A stretch of DNA of 64,000 nt from Belliella baltica DSM 15883 (GCF_000265405.1 NC_018010.1:992001-1056000); one strand, 5' to 3'. Positions 16,967 through 26,503 are shown, counted from the stretch's first letter. Numbers and translations: made by a program. Notes: a model not told the origin generated them from the sequence alone.

Positions 16967-17003
16967 AATCTTTATATAGCTGCTGCAGAAGCTATAAAAG
17001 ATT
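16967..17003. repeat. 37-bp near-perfect palindrome
   Basis: The segment reads as an inverted repeat centred on CTGCAG, with arms ATCTTT-TATAGCT and AGCTATA-AAGAT that match except for a few single-base differences. It is not followed by a T-run on the plus strand. It could be a protein-binding site, a transposon scar or a weak hairpin. Confidence 0.6.
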
Positions 17004-17343
17004 TACAATTCAAATCAATTTCTAATATGCCATTGACCAGTATTTCACTGGGTTGAAAGAGGTATGTCCATTTGTCAAATGACCTTACACGTCATCCATA
17101 AAAATGGATCACCATGGGATTCCTATGCCTTCTTTTTCCCGACAAATGCTGAACTCGGACTAAACCAGAACTTATGATTGAAACCCTATGGATAGAAGTA
17201 AAGGTTGCTTATCCCCAATAAATCAAGTACCCCCCAGCCAGTGGAATCCATGTCTAACCTAAAAACAAGTGATGCTAAACTGGTTTGCAGCGAACACATT
17301 GCTGCCCACCGCGCTGGGGTTTTTACCCTTCTTTCGAGACTCT

Positions 17344-17459
17344 GTCATTTCGATCCCGAAAGCTTTCGGGATAGAAATCTCATCTAGAGCAATTCAGGAA
17401 AGATGCAATTAAGATGTAGTTATTAGTTCGAGACATCTCCCTTCGCTCGATGTGACGAC
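17344..17459. repeat. MITE-like repeat, copy 1
   Basis: This 116-bp unit starts with GTCATTTCGA, has an internal GAAATCTCATCTAGA, and ends with AGACATCTCCCTTCGCTCGATGTGACGAC (given here in part as AGACATCTCC ... GATGTGACGAC), which is complementary to its own start. A small perfect hairpin ATCCCGAAAGCTTTCGGGAT lies at 17354. The motif is a familiar intergenic repeat of Bacteroidota. A second copy lies at 17835. Confidence 0.65.
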
Positions 17460-17781
17460 TCAAAGATGACAATTCAACTGATAACCCAATAAACTATCCT
17501 GATATGATGACTCAAGTATACCATCTCAACCATAAACCTAACATTTAACACTTAACATTTAACGATTAACAATTCAACCTATTCCACTAATAACTCTACC
17601 CATGAAACCAACCCGTCCCCCAAATCTTAATTCTAAAATCTAAAATCACCAATACCCAGGGCCTCCCCGTCCACCTTTTCTCATAAGGTTAAACGATAAA
17701 TATAGACCCAAATAGTTCGGAGACACAGAAGGTGACGAAACTATTGGACGGCGGAGTGGGGGAGCCTCACCGTAACTCCCC

Positions 17782-17820
17782 AGGCCGGCAAACACGATTC
17801 CACTCACAACCCGCCGGCCT
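17782..17820. repeat. GC-rich inverted repeat
   Basis: Perfect 8-bp arms AGGCCGGC (17782) and GCCGGCCT (17813) flank a 23-base spacer. The surrounding 17660-17825 is notably more GC-rich than neighbouring DNA and lies between the two MITE-like copies. Function unknown. Confidence 0.55.
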
Positions 17821-17834
17821 CCCTTTTCTACTTC

Positions 17835-17946
17835 GTCATTTCGACGGTACGGAGAAATCTCATCTAGACAAAAACAGAAGAGGAGTTCTAAATAATCTAC
17901 ACCTAGTAACCAAGACGAGATATCTCACTCTGTTCGATTTGACGAC
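17835..17946. repeat. MITE-like repeat, copy 2
   Basis: Same plan as the copy at 17344: GTCATTTCGA, then GGAGAAATCTCATCTAGA, then after a variable middle GAGATATCTC ... CGATTTGACGAC. The ends pair with each other, so a transcript would form a long hairpin. The middle sequence differs between the copies, while the ends are conserved. Confidence 0.65.
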
Positions 17947-18048
17947 TAAAAAACGAAATCTCAACCACTAACCCTAACTCAATTAACCAATTAACCACTT
18001 GTCCGCCGTGGCGGAAATAACCTATTCAGACCCAGCCTTTAACCTTTG

Positions 18049-18140
18049 CCCTTTTACCTCATCTTTCAACCACTAACCAAACCTTTCACCTTTTCCCTTT
18101 CACCTCTAATCAACCAATAACCTAATCAACTAATATCTAT
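18049..18140 (+). other. G-free tract, leader of the TlpA gene
   Basis: Ninety-two consecutive plus-strand bases contain no G, ending only at the G of the ATG start at 18139. The leader is therefore without any Shine-Dalgarno sequence, and an RNA made from it would be nearly unstructured. Comparable G-free tracts lie at 24803 and 26504. Confidence 0.8.
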
Positions 18141-19455
18141 GAAAACACGAATAATCTTCCTACTTACCTTTCTGTTCGCTTATTACACCTCCGCTCAGCA
18201 GAAGCTAGTTCCTCTCAAAATCGGCGACCAAATCCCCGACTTCAAATTTTCCAATGTCCTCAACACCGAGGGAGAGCCCATCCGCATCTCTGACTACAAA
18301 GGCAAAATCCTGATCCTTGACTTCTGGGCTACCTGGTGCGCACCATGCATCGCTTCATTCCCTAGACTCGATAGCCTCGATAAAGCTTTTGGTGACCAAC
18401 TCGCCATTATTCCTGCCACATACGAAAAAGTCAAACCAGTCGAAAACTTATTCAACCGCATGGAGAGCATTAAGCATATCCGCAAACCCATGATAGTGGA
18501 AGATAATATCCTGCGCTCCATATTTCCCCACAAAATACTTCCCCATTATGTATGGATAGATCAGGAGGGTAAAGTCTTGGCTTTTACAGAGTCTTCTGAA
18601 GTAACAACCAAAAACATCCAGAAAATTCTCGAAGACAATAATACTTCCCTAAATCAAAAAGATATGACTTACAAAACCACCATTCTCGAAAAGTCATACT
18701 TTAACTCGGAAATCATTAAACCAGAGACCTTGCTTTTTCAAAGCTCCATAGCTGGGTATACTGAAGGACTTTTGGGAGCTTATAAAGTTCATTTTGATGA
18801 GAATAAAAAAGTTGAGCGAATTATTGTTAATAACCAAGGCATCATTCAACTCTACAAATTAGCTTATGGAGAACTCAACTCTACTTTTTCTCAAAATAGG
18901 CTCCGAATTGAAGTAGAACATTTAGATTCTATCCAATTCGATGGTTCAGGACAAAAATTTATTGACTGGAAAAAACAAGGCAATGCATTTTGCTACGAGC
19001 TCTTTTTAGGTGAATATTTTAGAGATAGAGCTTTTGAAATCATGCGGGATGACCTCAATCGCTTCTTCCCACAATATAAAGCCCAGGTAATCATGGAAGA
19101 TATAGATATCTGGGCCCTTGTAATCACAGATGAAGAAAAAGCAGCACAATTGAAAACCAAGAGATCTGAATCCATACTCAAAGACAGCTTCTCGGAATTC
19201 TCCATGACAAATAGGAAAGTAAGTTGGCTGATTTCCATACTCAATATCAAATACCTCCAAGACTTAAATGCTACCCTAGTTGATAAGACTGGATTGAAAG
19301 ATAATATCGATTTGCTTCTTCAAGGAAATATGACAGATATACAAAGTATCAGAAAAGCCTTGGAACCTTATGGCCTTGATTTTATACCGCAAAAAGAAAA
19401 AGTACCAGTGCTCCTTATCTCAGATAATCTTAATAGAATCCCAACATCACTTTAA
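18139..19455 (+). CDS. TlpA-like thioredoxin with C-terminal TIGR03435/DUF3738-like domain
   Basis: Residues 1-19 are a signal peptide ending in TSAQ. Residues 25-165 form a TlpA/AhpC-type thioredoxin fold with the redox motif WCAPC (C67, C70). The last 250 residues include ISILN...LVDKTGLKDNIDLLL and IRKALEPYGLDFIPQKEKVPVLLI, which resemble the tail family TIGR03435 (DUF3738). The protein should be periplasmic and act as a thiol-disulfide reductase. It precedes SusC by 40 bases and is part of that operon. Such thioredoxins often stand next to SusC/SusD pairs in this phylum. Confidence 0.85.
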   Translation: MKTRIIFLLTFLFAYYTSAQQKLVPLKIGDQIPDFKFSNVLNTEGEPIRISDYKGKILILDFWATWCAPCIASFPRLDSLDKAFGDQLAIIPATYEKVKPVENLFNRMESIKHIRKPMIVEDNILRSIFPHKILPHYVWIDQEGKVLAFTESSEVTTKNIQKILEDNNTSLNQKDMTYKTTILEKSYFNSEIIKPETLLFQSSIAGYTEGLLGAYKVHFDENKKVERIIVNNQGIIQLYKLAYGELNSTFSQNRLRIEVEHLDSIQFDGSGQKFIDWKKQGNAFCYELFLGEYFRDRAFEIMRDDLNRFFPQYKAQVIMEDIDIWALVITDEEKAAQLKTKRSESILKDSFSEFSMTNRKVSWLISILNIKYLQDLNATLVDKTGLKDNIDLLLQGNMTDIQSIRKALEPYGLDFIPQKEKVPVLLISDNLNRIPTSL

Positions 19456-19494
19456 CCAAATGAATCAATTGTCACACTTAAACTAACATCAGCC

Positions 19495-22400
19495 ATGAAA
19501 AAAGTTTTACTCTTTTGTATGCTAGCCTTAGCAATACAGTTCAGCACCCTTGCGCAGAATACAGCGCTCCTCAAAGGAAGAGTATTAAGCCAATCAGATA
19601 ACACACCACTTCCAGGTACCATCATCTATGCAAATGAAAATAGGGCTGTAGTCACTGATGAAAATGGGGGATTTCAAATTCAATTGCCAGAAGGTAAAGT
19701 CGAATTGACCTTCAGCTACCTCGGCTTTGAAACCCAAATAGTCACCGTTACAATTCCTTATGATGGAAACCTGCTTGTCAAAATGACGGGGGAAGGTTTG
19801 GCTATGCAGGAATTTGAATTGGTGTCTACAGGATACCAAAAGTTGCCCAAGGAAAGAGCTACAGGATCCTTTGTACAAATCGATGAGGAACTTGTCAACA
19901 GAAGAGTGTCTGTAGATATCCTAGACAGGCTTGAAGATGTCACTCCTGGCTTAATATTCAATAGGAGGGTGCAAGGCAGAGATAGACCTGACCTAAGTAT
20001 CCGTGGGAGAAGTACCATTTTTGCCAATGACCAGCCACTTATCGTCATTGACAACTTCCCCTATGAAGGAAATATCTCAACGCTCAACCCCAATGATGTA
20101 GAAAGTATAACTGTCCTAAAAGATGCCGCAGCAGCTTCTATTTGGGGAGCAAGAGCTGCCAATGGTGTGATCATCATTACTACCAAACAAGGTGCTTTTG
20201 ACAAAAAGATGAAAGTGACTTACAACGGTAATTTTACCTCAAGTGAAAGACCTGACCTCTTTTTTAGACCTCAGATCAGTCCCGCTGATTTTATTACTCT
20301 AGAAAAGGAACTCTTTGCTCAGGGTATTTACAACAATGTAGAGAATTCCATCGTGAGAGCCCCAGTTTCACCAGTCGTTGAACTTTTAATTGCCCAAAGA
20401 GATGGCCTTATTGATCAAAATACTATGGATAGTCAATTGGCACTACTCGCCCAAAGAGATGTTAGGAATGACCTCCAGCAGTATTTCTATAGACCCTCCG
20501 CACACCAGCAGCATAGTTTCAATATCTCAGGTGGATCAAAGAACCACAATTACGCAATTTCTTTAGGACATGATAGGGTAGCCAACAACCTGATAGGTAA
20601 TGGAAGAGATAGAACTTCAGTAAACTTCACCAATACATTCAAATCAGCCAACAATAAGCTTAAGATCAATACGGGGATTTACTATGCCAATGCCATTACC
20701 CAAAATGACAACCAAGGCGAATCCCAAATGAATTCATCATCAGGACTAGGACTCTCACCTTATGCAGCTTTGGTAGATGATATGGGTAACCCTATCCATA
20801 TTGTCAAGGATTACCGAAAAGAATTTATCGAGGAAAAAGAAGCCTTGGGATACCTAGATTGGAGATATGCTCCACTGAAAGACCTAGATGAAATTGATAA
20901 CAAAAGTACGCTCAATGATTATAGAATTAACTTTCGAGGGTCTTATGAAATTCTTCCAGGCCTTCAGGCTGAGCTAAGCTACCAATATTGGGGAAGCCAA
21001 AACACGCAAAATCATCATCGCTCTGCTGAAAGTTACTTTGTAAGAAACCTCATCAATAGATACACCCAAGAAAACCCAGATGGAACCTTGACAAGACCAA
21101 TTCCACTGGGTGGAATCTTAGATTTTTCACAAGGAAACTCTAGGGGTCACAATGGTAGATTTCAAATAAACTACAATAGAACATTCCAAGACAAACATCA
21201 AGTCACTGGAATCATAGGGACGGAAATCAAAGATGTGATTTTTGGCTTATCCAGAACAAGGTACTTTGGATATAGAGATGAGTTGGCTTTCTCCGAACCC
21301 GTTAATTTAATTTCCGAATTCCCGCTCTCAGTAAACAGAGCTACCCAATCTAGAATTCCTAACCTTCAGGGTTTATCTGGTACAACGGATAGATTTCTTT
21401 CTTACTATACCAACTGGGCCTATGTATTCGATAATAAATACGGCCTTTCCGTAAGCGCAAGAAGAGATGCTTCTAACCTATTTGGTGTCAATGCAAACAT
21501 GCGTGGAGTCCCGCTTTGGTCAGTTGGAGGGTATTGGCAAGTTCAAGAAGAAGACTTTTACAATAGCAGCTGGCTCCCATACCTCAAAGTCAGAGCAACC
21601 TATGGGTACAATGGCAACCTAGATAGAACGATCTCTGCATACATCACTTCTGCATTCTCTGGCTTGAGCACCAATACAGGCCTGCCATTTGCCCGAATTC
21701 AAAACCCACCAAACCCTAACCTAAGATGGGAAAGAGTGAGTACGACAAACCTTGCCCTAGATTTTGAAATGAAAAACAGCATCCTTTCAGGCTCTATCGA
21801 ATACTTTAGCAAAAAAGGGCTTGATTTGATAGGAAGCATCCCTTATGCGCCTTCTACAGGGGTGACTACTTTCAGAGGCAATACAGCTTCTACGCTGACC
21901 AGAGGACTTGACCTCACATTGAGATCAACACTTGTCGACAAAGGAGTAAGGTGGACTTCGGAGTTTTTCCTGACTACGTTGAAAGAAGAGGTATTGGATT
22001 ATGAACTTCAAGCAGCAGTAGCTTCCTATGTGCAGAATGGGGCTGGGGCTCAAAATTTCCCACCTGTACCATTGACAGGCAATCCATTATTTGCAGTGTA
22101 TAGCTATCAATTTGCAGGCTTAGATCCGGCCACGGGTGATCCAATGGGCTTTTTAGACGGAGAACCAAGCTCAAATTATTCTGCTGTAATGAATGCTGTG
22201 ACTCCCGAATCGCTGGTATTTCACGGAAGTGCTACCCCAACAGCATTTGGAGCCCTGAGAAATAATGTCGCATGGAAAAACCTCTCCCTTTCTTTCAATA
22301 TCGCATATAGATTGGGCTATTACTTTAGAAGAGAGTCTGTAAGGTATAGCATCATGTTTAGCGGGAACCCACTCCATGGAGATTACGCAAGCAGATGGCA

Positions 22401-22713
22401 ACAGCCAGGAGATGAACTCACCACTATCGTTCCTTCAAGGCCACTGACAAATAATGCGCAAAGAGATAATTTCTACAGCAATTCATCCGCACTCGTCGAA
22501 AAGGGTGATCACATCAGACTGCAAGATATTCGCATCGCCTATACACTTGATAGGAAAAATTTCTCAAGTCTTCCTTTTCAAAGAGCTGAGATCTATACCT
22601 ACATCAATAACATAGGCCTATTATGGAAAGCGACAGATCAACCAATAGACCCTGATTTTAGATTATTGCCTCCGCAGAGAAGCCTTTCTCTAGGTTTTAG
22701 AATTGACTTTTAA
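19495..22713 (+). CDS. SusC/RagA family TonB-dependent outer-membrane transporter
   Basis: A 1072-residue protein with signal peptide (to about residue 20), an N-terminal carboxypeptidase-regulatory-like domain (LKGRVLSQSDNTPLPG ... SYLGFETQ), a plug domain (DRLEDVTPGLIFNRR ... SIRGRSTIF, NDVESITVLKDAAAASIWGARAANG in part) and a beta-barrel ending in SLGFRIDF with the terminal phenylalanine typical of the Omp85-assembled barrels. It imports an unknown substrate, likely a peptide or glycan, bound by the SusD partner. No FecR/sigma pair is next to it. Confidence 0.93.
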   Translation: MKKVLLFCMLALAIQFSTLAQNTALLKGRVLSQSDNTPLPGTIIYANENRAVVTDENGGFQIQLPEGKVELTFSYLGFETQIVTVTIPYDGNLLVKMTGEGLAMQEFELVSTGYQKLPKERATGSFVQIDEELVNRRVSVDILDRLEDVTPGLIFNRRVQGRDRPDLSIRGRSTIFANDQPLIVIDNFPYEGNISTLNPNDVESITVLKDAAAASIWGARAANGVIIITTKQGAFDKKMKVTYNGNFTSSERPDLFFRPQISPADFITLEKELFAQGIYNNVENSIVRAPVSPVVELLIAQRDGLIDQNTMDSQLALLAQRDVRNDLQQYFYRPSAHQQHSFNISGGSKNHNYAISLGHDRVANNLIGNGRDRTSVNFTNTFKSANNKLKINTGIYYANAITQNDNQGESQMNSSSGLGLSPYAALVDDMGNPIHIVKDYRKEFIEEKEALGYLDWRYAPLKDLDEIDNKSTLNDYRINFRGSYEILPGLQAELSYQYWGSQNTQNHHRSAESYFVRNLINRYTQENPDGTLTRPIPLGGILDFSQGNSRGHNGRFQINYNRTFQDKHQVTGIIGTEIKDVIFGLSRTRYFGYRDELAFSEPVNLISEFPLSVNRATQSRIPNLQGLSGTTDRFLSYYTNWAYVFDNKYGLSVSARRDASNLFGVNANMRGVPLWSVGGYWQVQEEDFYNSSWLPYLKVRATYGYNGNLDRTISAYITSAFSGLSTNTGLPFARIQNPPNPNLRWERVSTTNLALDFEMKNSILSGSIEYFSKKGLDLIGSIPYAPSTGVTTFRGNTASTLTRGLDLTLRSTLVDKGVRWTSEFFLTTLKEEVLDYELQAAVASYVQNGAGAQNFPPVPLTGNPLFAVYSYQFAGLDPATGDPMGFLDGEPSSNYSAVMNAVTPESLVFHGSATPTAFGALRNNVAWKNLSLSFNIAYRLGYYFRRESVRYSIMFSGNPLHGDYASRWQQPGDELTTIVPSRPLTNNAQRDNFYSNSSALVEKGDHIRLQDIRIAYTLDRKNFSSLPFQRAEIYTYINNIGLLWKATDQPIDPDFRLLPPQRSLSLGFRIDF

Positions 22714-22723
22714 ATAAACAATC

Positions 22724-22891
22724 ATGCAGCAACTAATTTCAGTTCCAAGTTTAAACCCAAATCCCAAACCATTAATCGATATTTTGATCATTACAGATGG
22801 ATTCCCAAATGATAAAATACCTGATAACTATCCACAACAAAAAGAAAATACTCATACGCTTAGACGACTGTCAACTGTCGACAGATTTTGA
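22724..22891 (+). CDS. Possible 55-aa peptide between SusC and SusD
   Basis: A small frame starts at ATG 10 bases after the SusC stop and ends at TGA in a segment that contains the inverted pair GACTGTCAACTGTCGAC. The product begins MQQLISVPSLNPNPKPLID and contains ILIITDGFPND. It looks like the start of a larger cut protein rather than an independent gene. No family recognised. Confidence 0.3.
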   Translation: MQQLISVPSLNPNPKPLIDILIITDGFPNDKIPDNYPQQKENTHTLRRLSTVDRF

Positions 22892-22942
22892 TGCTAAAAG
22901 TATTATGGATGAGCTTATTTAAAACTTCAAATTTACATAATC

Positions 22943-24292
22943 ATGAAAAACAAATTATACTTCCTCTTATCCCTAATCCTCCTTACTTCTTGTGAGGAAT
23001 TTCTAGATGTCAAGCCAGAAAAGTCTCTGCTATTACCCGAAACACTCACTGACTTGCAAGGTTTACTGGATTCAGATGCATTGGTGATGAACATTACACC
23101 GGCGCTCCAAATTGCCGCAGCTGATGAATTACTCCCTTCGCCACAAGGGTGGAATGCTATTCCGGAAATCCAACGAAATGCCTTCATTTGGGCGGATGAT
23201 ATGTATGAAGGGGCGTTAGTTGGTGACTGGAATAGGCCTTTTGAGCAAATATTCTATGCAAATGTGGTTCTGGAAAGATTAGAGCAAGTTCAAATCAAGC
23301 CCAATGAAAAAGCTTGGAAAGAGGAAATCAAAGGTGCCGCTTTGTTCTTTAGAGCCCATGCCTATTTCCAGTTATCGCAGATGTTTATGCCACCTTACAG
23401 CACAAATGTTGCGAATGAACCATTGGGTATGCCTTTGAGAGATTTTTCTGATGTTTCAACTATTGCTCAAAGATCCACAGTACAGCAAACATATCAATTT
23501 ATGCTTCAAGACTTAAATGAGGCTATGGAATTATTACCTTCAATAGCACAATTCAAAAACAGGCCTTCCAGACAAGCTGCGTTCGCTTTGCTGGCTAGAA
23601 TTTATTTGGCGATGGGCGACTATCCCAATGCAGAACAATATGCAGATTTATGTTTGGAAATCGACGATACATTGATGGATTATAATGAAATCAACCCTTC
23701 TCCTGCAAGACCTTTTCAAAGATTCAACAGCGAAGTGATATTCAATGCCAATTCGGTTATATATACTTTTTCAGTTTTCCCGACCATTCCTGCAAACCCG
23801 GAATTACTCTCTTTGTACGAAGAGGAAGATTTAAGATCTAATTTATTCTTTGCTCAACCTACAGTGTTTGGGAGGGTCTTTAGAGGGTCTTACATGGGAA
23901 ACTTATTTTACTTTACTGGGATTGCTGTTGATGAGGTGGTTCTGATTTCCTCAGAAGCAAAAGCAAGAACGGGTAAATCAGAAGAAGCTCTTGAACTATT
24001 AAATTATCTACTGTCTAATAGAGTTGAAAACGGTTCTTTTCAAGAAGTCCATGGAATTTCCGATATGGAATTGTTGGAAAGAATACTATTAGAAAGAAGA
24101 AAACAATTGGCTTTTCGAGGACTCAGGTGGTCGGATATCAGAAGGCTTGCATCTAGTCCAATAACAGCTACAGAGCTCAACAAAGAAATTGCAGGGGAAA
24201 GTTATGTTTTGCCAATAAACAGTCCAAAGTATGCTTTTCAAATCCCAGATGATGAACTCCAAAGAAGTGGACTATCCCCTAATCCGAGATAA
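22943..24292 (+). CDS. SusD/RagB family nutrient-binding lipoprotein
   Basis: A 449-residue protein with lipobox LLTSC at residue 13-17, so it is a surface lipoprotein. The SusD pattern is clear: EEFLDVKPEKSLLLPETLTDLQGLLD at the start, tetratricopeptide helices (FRAHAYFQLSQMF, AAFALLARIYLAMGDYPNA), and the end ERRKQLAFRGLRWSDIRRL. It forms a lid over the SusC barrel and binds the substrate. It is about 230 bases after SusC. Confidence 0.92.
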   Translation: MKNKLYFLLSLILLTSCEEFLDVKPEKSLLLPETLTDLQGLLDSDALVMNITPALQIAAADELLPSPQGWNAIPEIQRNAFIWADDMYEGALVGDWNRPFEQIFYANVVLERLEQVQIKPNEKAWKEEIKGAALFFRAHAYFQLSQMFMPPYSTNVANEPLGMPLRDFSDVSTIAQRSTVQQTYQFMLQDLNEAMELLPSIAQFKNRPSRQAAFALLARIYLAMGDYPNAEQYADLCLEIDDTLMDYNEINPSPARPFQRFNSEVIFNANSVIYTFSVFPTIPANPELLSLYEEEDLRSNLFFAQPTVFGRVFRGSYMGNLFYFTGIAVDEVVLISSEAKARTGKSEEALELLNYLLSNRVENGSFQEVHGISDMELLERILLERRKQLAFRGLRWSDIRRLASSPITATELNKEIAGESYVLPINSPKYAFQIPDDELQRSGLSPNPR

Positions 24293-24301
24293 TCAAAAGA
24301 T

Positions 24302-24330
24302 AAAGGGTGAAGCCAATAGCTTCACCCTTT
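24302..24330 (+). terminator. Intrinsic terminator of the SusCD operon
   Basis: A perfect 12-bp stem (AAAGGGTGAAGC / GCTTCACCCTTT) with a 5-base loop is followed by GATTTTATTT. It lies between SusD and the convergent DUF6520 gene and may work in both directions. Confidence 0.85.
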
Positions 24331-24365
24331 GATTTTATTTACTTTTAAACAGAATCACTACAATT

Positions 24366-24650
24366 TTATTGCGATGTCAACCTGATGTAATCTCCATCAA
24401 CCACTGTGGCAGGGATAGGATTCTCGTTCTCAGGATCATCATTGGTATAACTTGCAGTACATACATTTGAACTTTCGTTGCAGATATAATCAGTCCCCAA
24501 CTCAAATTCTAATTCTGTCAAATTATCCCATTGTTGCGTCATTGGATTGAACGCAAAAATGGGTGCATGGTTCGGCTGCGTAAATGCAAAAGCAAAAACA
24601 GCTGCAACCATGAAAGCTAAAAGAGGTACTTTTTTCAATAAAGTTTCCAT
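24366..24650 (-). CDS. DUF6520 family protein
   Basis: A 94-residue secreted protein of the Bacteroidota family DUF6520: a basic start METLLKKVPLLAFMVAAVFAFA forms a signal peptide, followed by FTQPNHAPIFAFNP and two cysteines (YICNESSNVCTASY) that may form a disulfide. Function unknown. Unusually for this organism a good Shine-Dalgarno AAAGGAG lies 8 bases before the ATG. Confidence 0.75.
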   Translation of the reverse strand: METLLKKVPLLAFMVAAVFAFAFTQPNHAPIFAFNPMTQQWDNLTELEFELGTDYICNESSNVCTASYTNDDPENENPIPATVVDGDYIRLTSQ

Positions 24651-24802
24651 AATATTCTCCTTTTTTTAACAATCAAAAAAGACAGTAAAAACGTTTATGG
24701 TTAAAATGCCTACTCTAAATAAGGATTTTCGGCTTTCTCCTTCATACTGCCTGGGTCTTGTGCTGATTCTACCTAGTACTCAATCCCCATAGAATCGGGC
24801 AG

Positions 24803-24959
24803 CTATTTTTCTTAATTTTATTACTTAACCTTTTTCCTTTAACCTTTTTTTAATTTCATCCTTTCAAATCCTTTCCCCTTTAACCTTTCACTTTTCCCCT
24901 TTTCCCTTTTTTAATTTCATCCTTCATAATTCCTCCTTTTCAACCCTTTCCTTCAATTC
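24803..24959 (+). other. 157-base G-free tract upstream of IS3 element
   Basis: The plus strand has no G from 24803 to 24959, mostly short C/T runs such as CCTTTAACC and TTTTCCCCTT. The rest of 24651-25093 is non-coding and shows only short text-like repeats. The tract ends 134 bases before the left inverted repeat of the IS3 element. Confidence 0.85.
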
Positions 24960-25132
24960 GCAAAATTTGAAGCGCTCTGGCGCAAAATTCAAAATGATTT
25001 TAAAGAAATAAATACTAGTTTAAACCCAAATCAGCCCACAAATCCCTAATTCGTTCAATTCGTAAAATCCGTGGTCACCCTTTTTCCTGTCATTCCCTGA
25101 AATAGGTTGACCGTTTTTAACCCTTAAATTAG

Positions 25133-25531
25133 ATGTTAAAGACTGGAAAAAGGATTAATTCCCAAAGGAGATTTTCTGAAGAGTTTAAACGTAAATTGGT
25201 TGATGATTATGAGAAAGGGATAATGTCTGTTGCTCAGATGGAGCGTTTTTATAATATTAGAAATGGTCTTATCTACAATTGGATTTATAAGTATTCGACG
25301 TATAATGAAAAAAATGTTAGGATAGTTGAGATGAAAGATAGTCAGACAAACAAGCTAAAGGAACTGGAAGAAAAGGTCAAGGAATTGGAACGCGCAGTAG
25401 GTCAGAAGCAGATAATGATTGATTACTTAGAGAAGATGATTGATCTGGCCAAGGAGAACTATTCGATTGATATTAAAAAAAACTCCAACACCCCACACTC
25501 TGGTGGTTCCAAGACAACCGACAAGCTATGA
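25133..25531 (+). CDS. IS3-family OrfA, helix-turn-helix subunit
   Basis: 132 residues. The first 55 residues form a transposase helix-turn-helix (RRFSEEFKRKLVDDYEKG ... YNIRNGLIYNWIYKY), followed by a leucine-zipper-like coiled coil (LKELEEKVKELERAVGQKQ). Its stop overlaps the start of OrfB in an ATGA, so coupling rather than frameshifting probably joins the two. Confidence 0.85.
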   Translation: MLKTGKRINSQRRFSEEFKRKLVDDYEKGIMSVAQMERFYNIRNGLIYNWIYKYSTYNEKNVRIVEMKDSQTNKLKELEEKVKELERAVGQKQIMIDYLEKMIDLAKENYSIDIKKNSNTPHSGGSKTTDKL

Positions 25532-26475
25532 GTTATTCACTCAATTCACTTTACGAGGTCGTAGGCGTGAGCAAGCAAGCTGTTCATCAGGCTAAGAAAA
25601 GACAGGAAGCCTTTGATCTTGAGGTTTCCGAATTGGTAATCTTAGCAGATAAGCTCAAGGAAGAACACCCTGGTTGTGGGGTTGAAAAGATGTATTATAC
25701 ATTGCGCCCATCCTTTATGGGTAGGGATCAGTTCTGTGAGATTTTCATGGAATTAGGTTATGGAGTCAAACGTGTAAGTAATTATCATAGAACTACTTAT
25801 AGCGGGGCTTATATTTATCCCAACCTGATAGAGGGGATGGGAATAAAAAGGCCATTTCAGGTAATCCAAAGCGATATAACCTATTTTCACTTAAACGGTG
25901 AGCATTATTATTTGGTGTTTATCATTGACGTTTATACCAGATTGGTAGTAGGATATGCAGTCAACGAAAATCTGAGGACAGAAGGAAATATAGCGGCTAT
26001 GAAAATGGCTCTCAAGATAATGAATTACCAGTCTTGGGGCTTGATCCATCATTCAGACAGAGGATCCCAGTATAGTAGTAAGGAATATACCTGTTTACTA
26101 AAAGAAAACCATATTCACATCAGTATGGGAACAGTTGCATGGGAAAACCCTTATGCTGAACGAATCAACGGAATTATTAAAAATGAATACCTCAAAAGAT
26201 GGCAGATTAAGGACTTAAAAGACCTGAAGAAAAAAGTGGGAAAAGCAGTTGAACACTACAATACAAAAAGACTACACAGAGCTTTCAAAATGAAATTTAC
26301 TCCTATGGGATTTTATCAAAAATTAGTACATTTATCTGCCCAAGAAAGACCGACGGTGATTGTTTATACCGAAGGAAAGAAAAACTTCGAAGGGGCGTCG
26401 AGCCCCTACGAAGTTTGCCCAAGAGAAGAACCTCTGGCTCATGATTGCCCGATGGAAATACTTAATGAATGTTGA
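25528..26475 (+). CDS. IS3-family OrfB, DDE transposase
   Basis: 315 residues with the rve integrase core: first aspartate in QSDITYFH, second in HHSDRGSQYSS, and glutamate in NPYAERINGIIKNEYL with the usual K/R seven residues on. An N-terminal SKQAVHQAKKRQ region is the HTH_21-like part. Intact, so the element may still move. Confidence 0.9.
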   Translation: MSYSLNSLYEVVGVSKQAVHQAKKRQEAFDLEVSELVILADKLKEEHPGCGVEKMYYTLRPSFMGRDQFCEIFMELGYGVKRVSNYHRTTYSGAYIYPNLIEGMGIKRPFQVIQSDITYFHLNGEHYYLVFIIDVYTRLVVGYAVNENLRTEGNIAAMKMALKIMNYQSWGLIHHSDRGSQYSSKEYTCLLKENHIHISMGTVAWENPYAERINGIIKNEYLKRWQIKDLKDLKKKVGKAVEHYNTKRLHRAFKMKFTPMGFYQKLVHLSAQERPTVIVYTEGKKNFEGASSPYEVCPREEPLAHDCPMEILNEC

Positions 26476-26503
26476 ACCAAACGGTCAACGCTATTTAGGG
26501 AAG

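Larger units (their letters stand above)
25094..26501 (+). mobile_element. IS3-family insertion sequence, complete
   Basis: About 1.41 kb. Terminal inverted repeats are at 25094-25116 (TCCCTGAAATAGGTTGACCGTTT in the sequence; key part ATAGGTTGACCGTTT) and 26479-26501, whose reverse complement reads TCCCTAAATAGCGTTGACCGTTT (key part ATAGCGTTGACCGTTT); they differ at 3 positions in 23. Two genes inside encode OrfA and OrfB. No target duplication is evident beside the ends. Confidence 0.9.

Noticed and set aside
17205..17971. Several short frames of 60-80 codons
   Set aside because: They run through repeats and lack start signals or recognisable products.
16300..18138. Possible tRNA or attachment site at the edge of the defence island
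   Set aside because: No cloverleaf with a GGTTCGAATC-type T-arm could be found by eye.
25080..25094. Target duplication at the first IS3 element
   Set aside because: The bases beside the two inverted repeats do not match (TCAT at left, AGTA at right).
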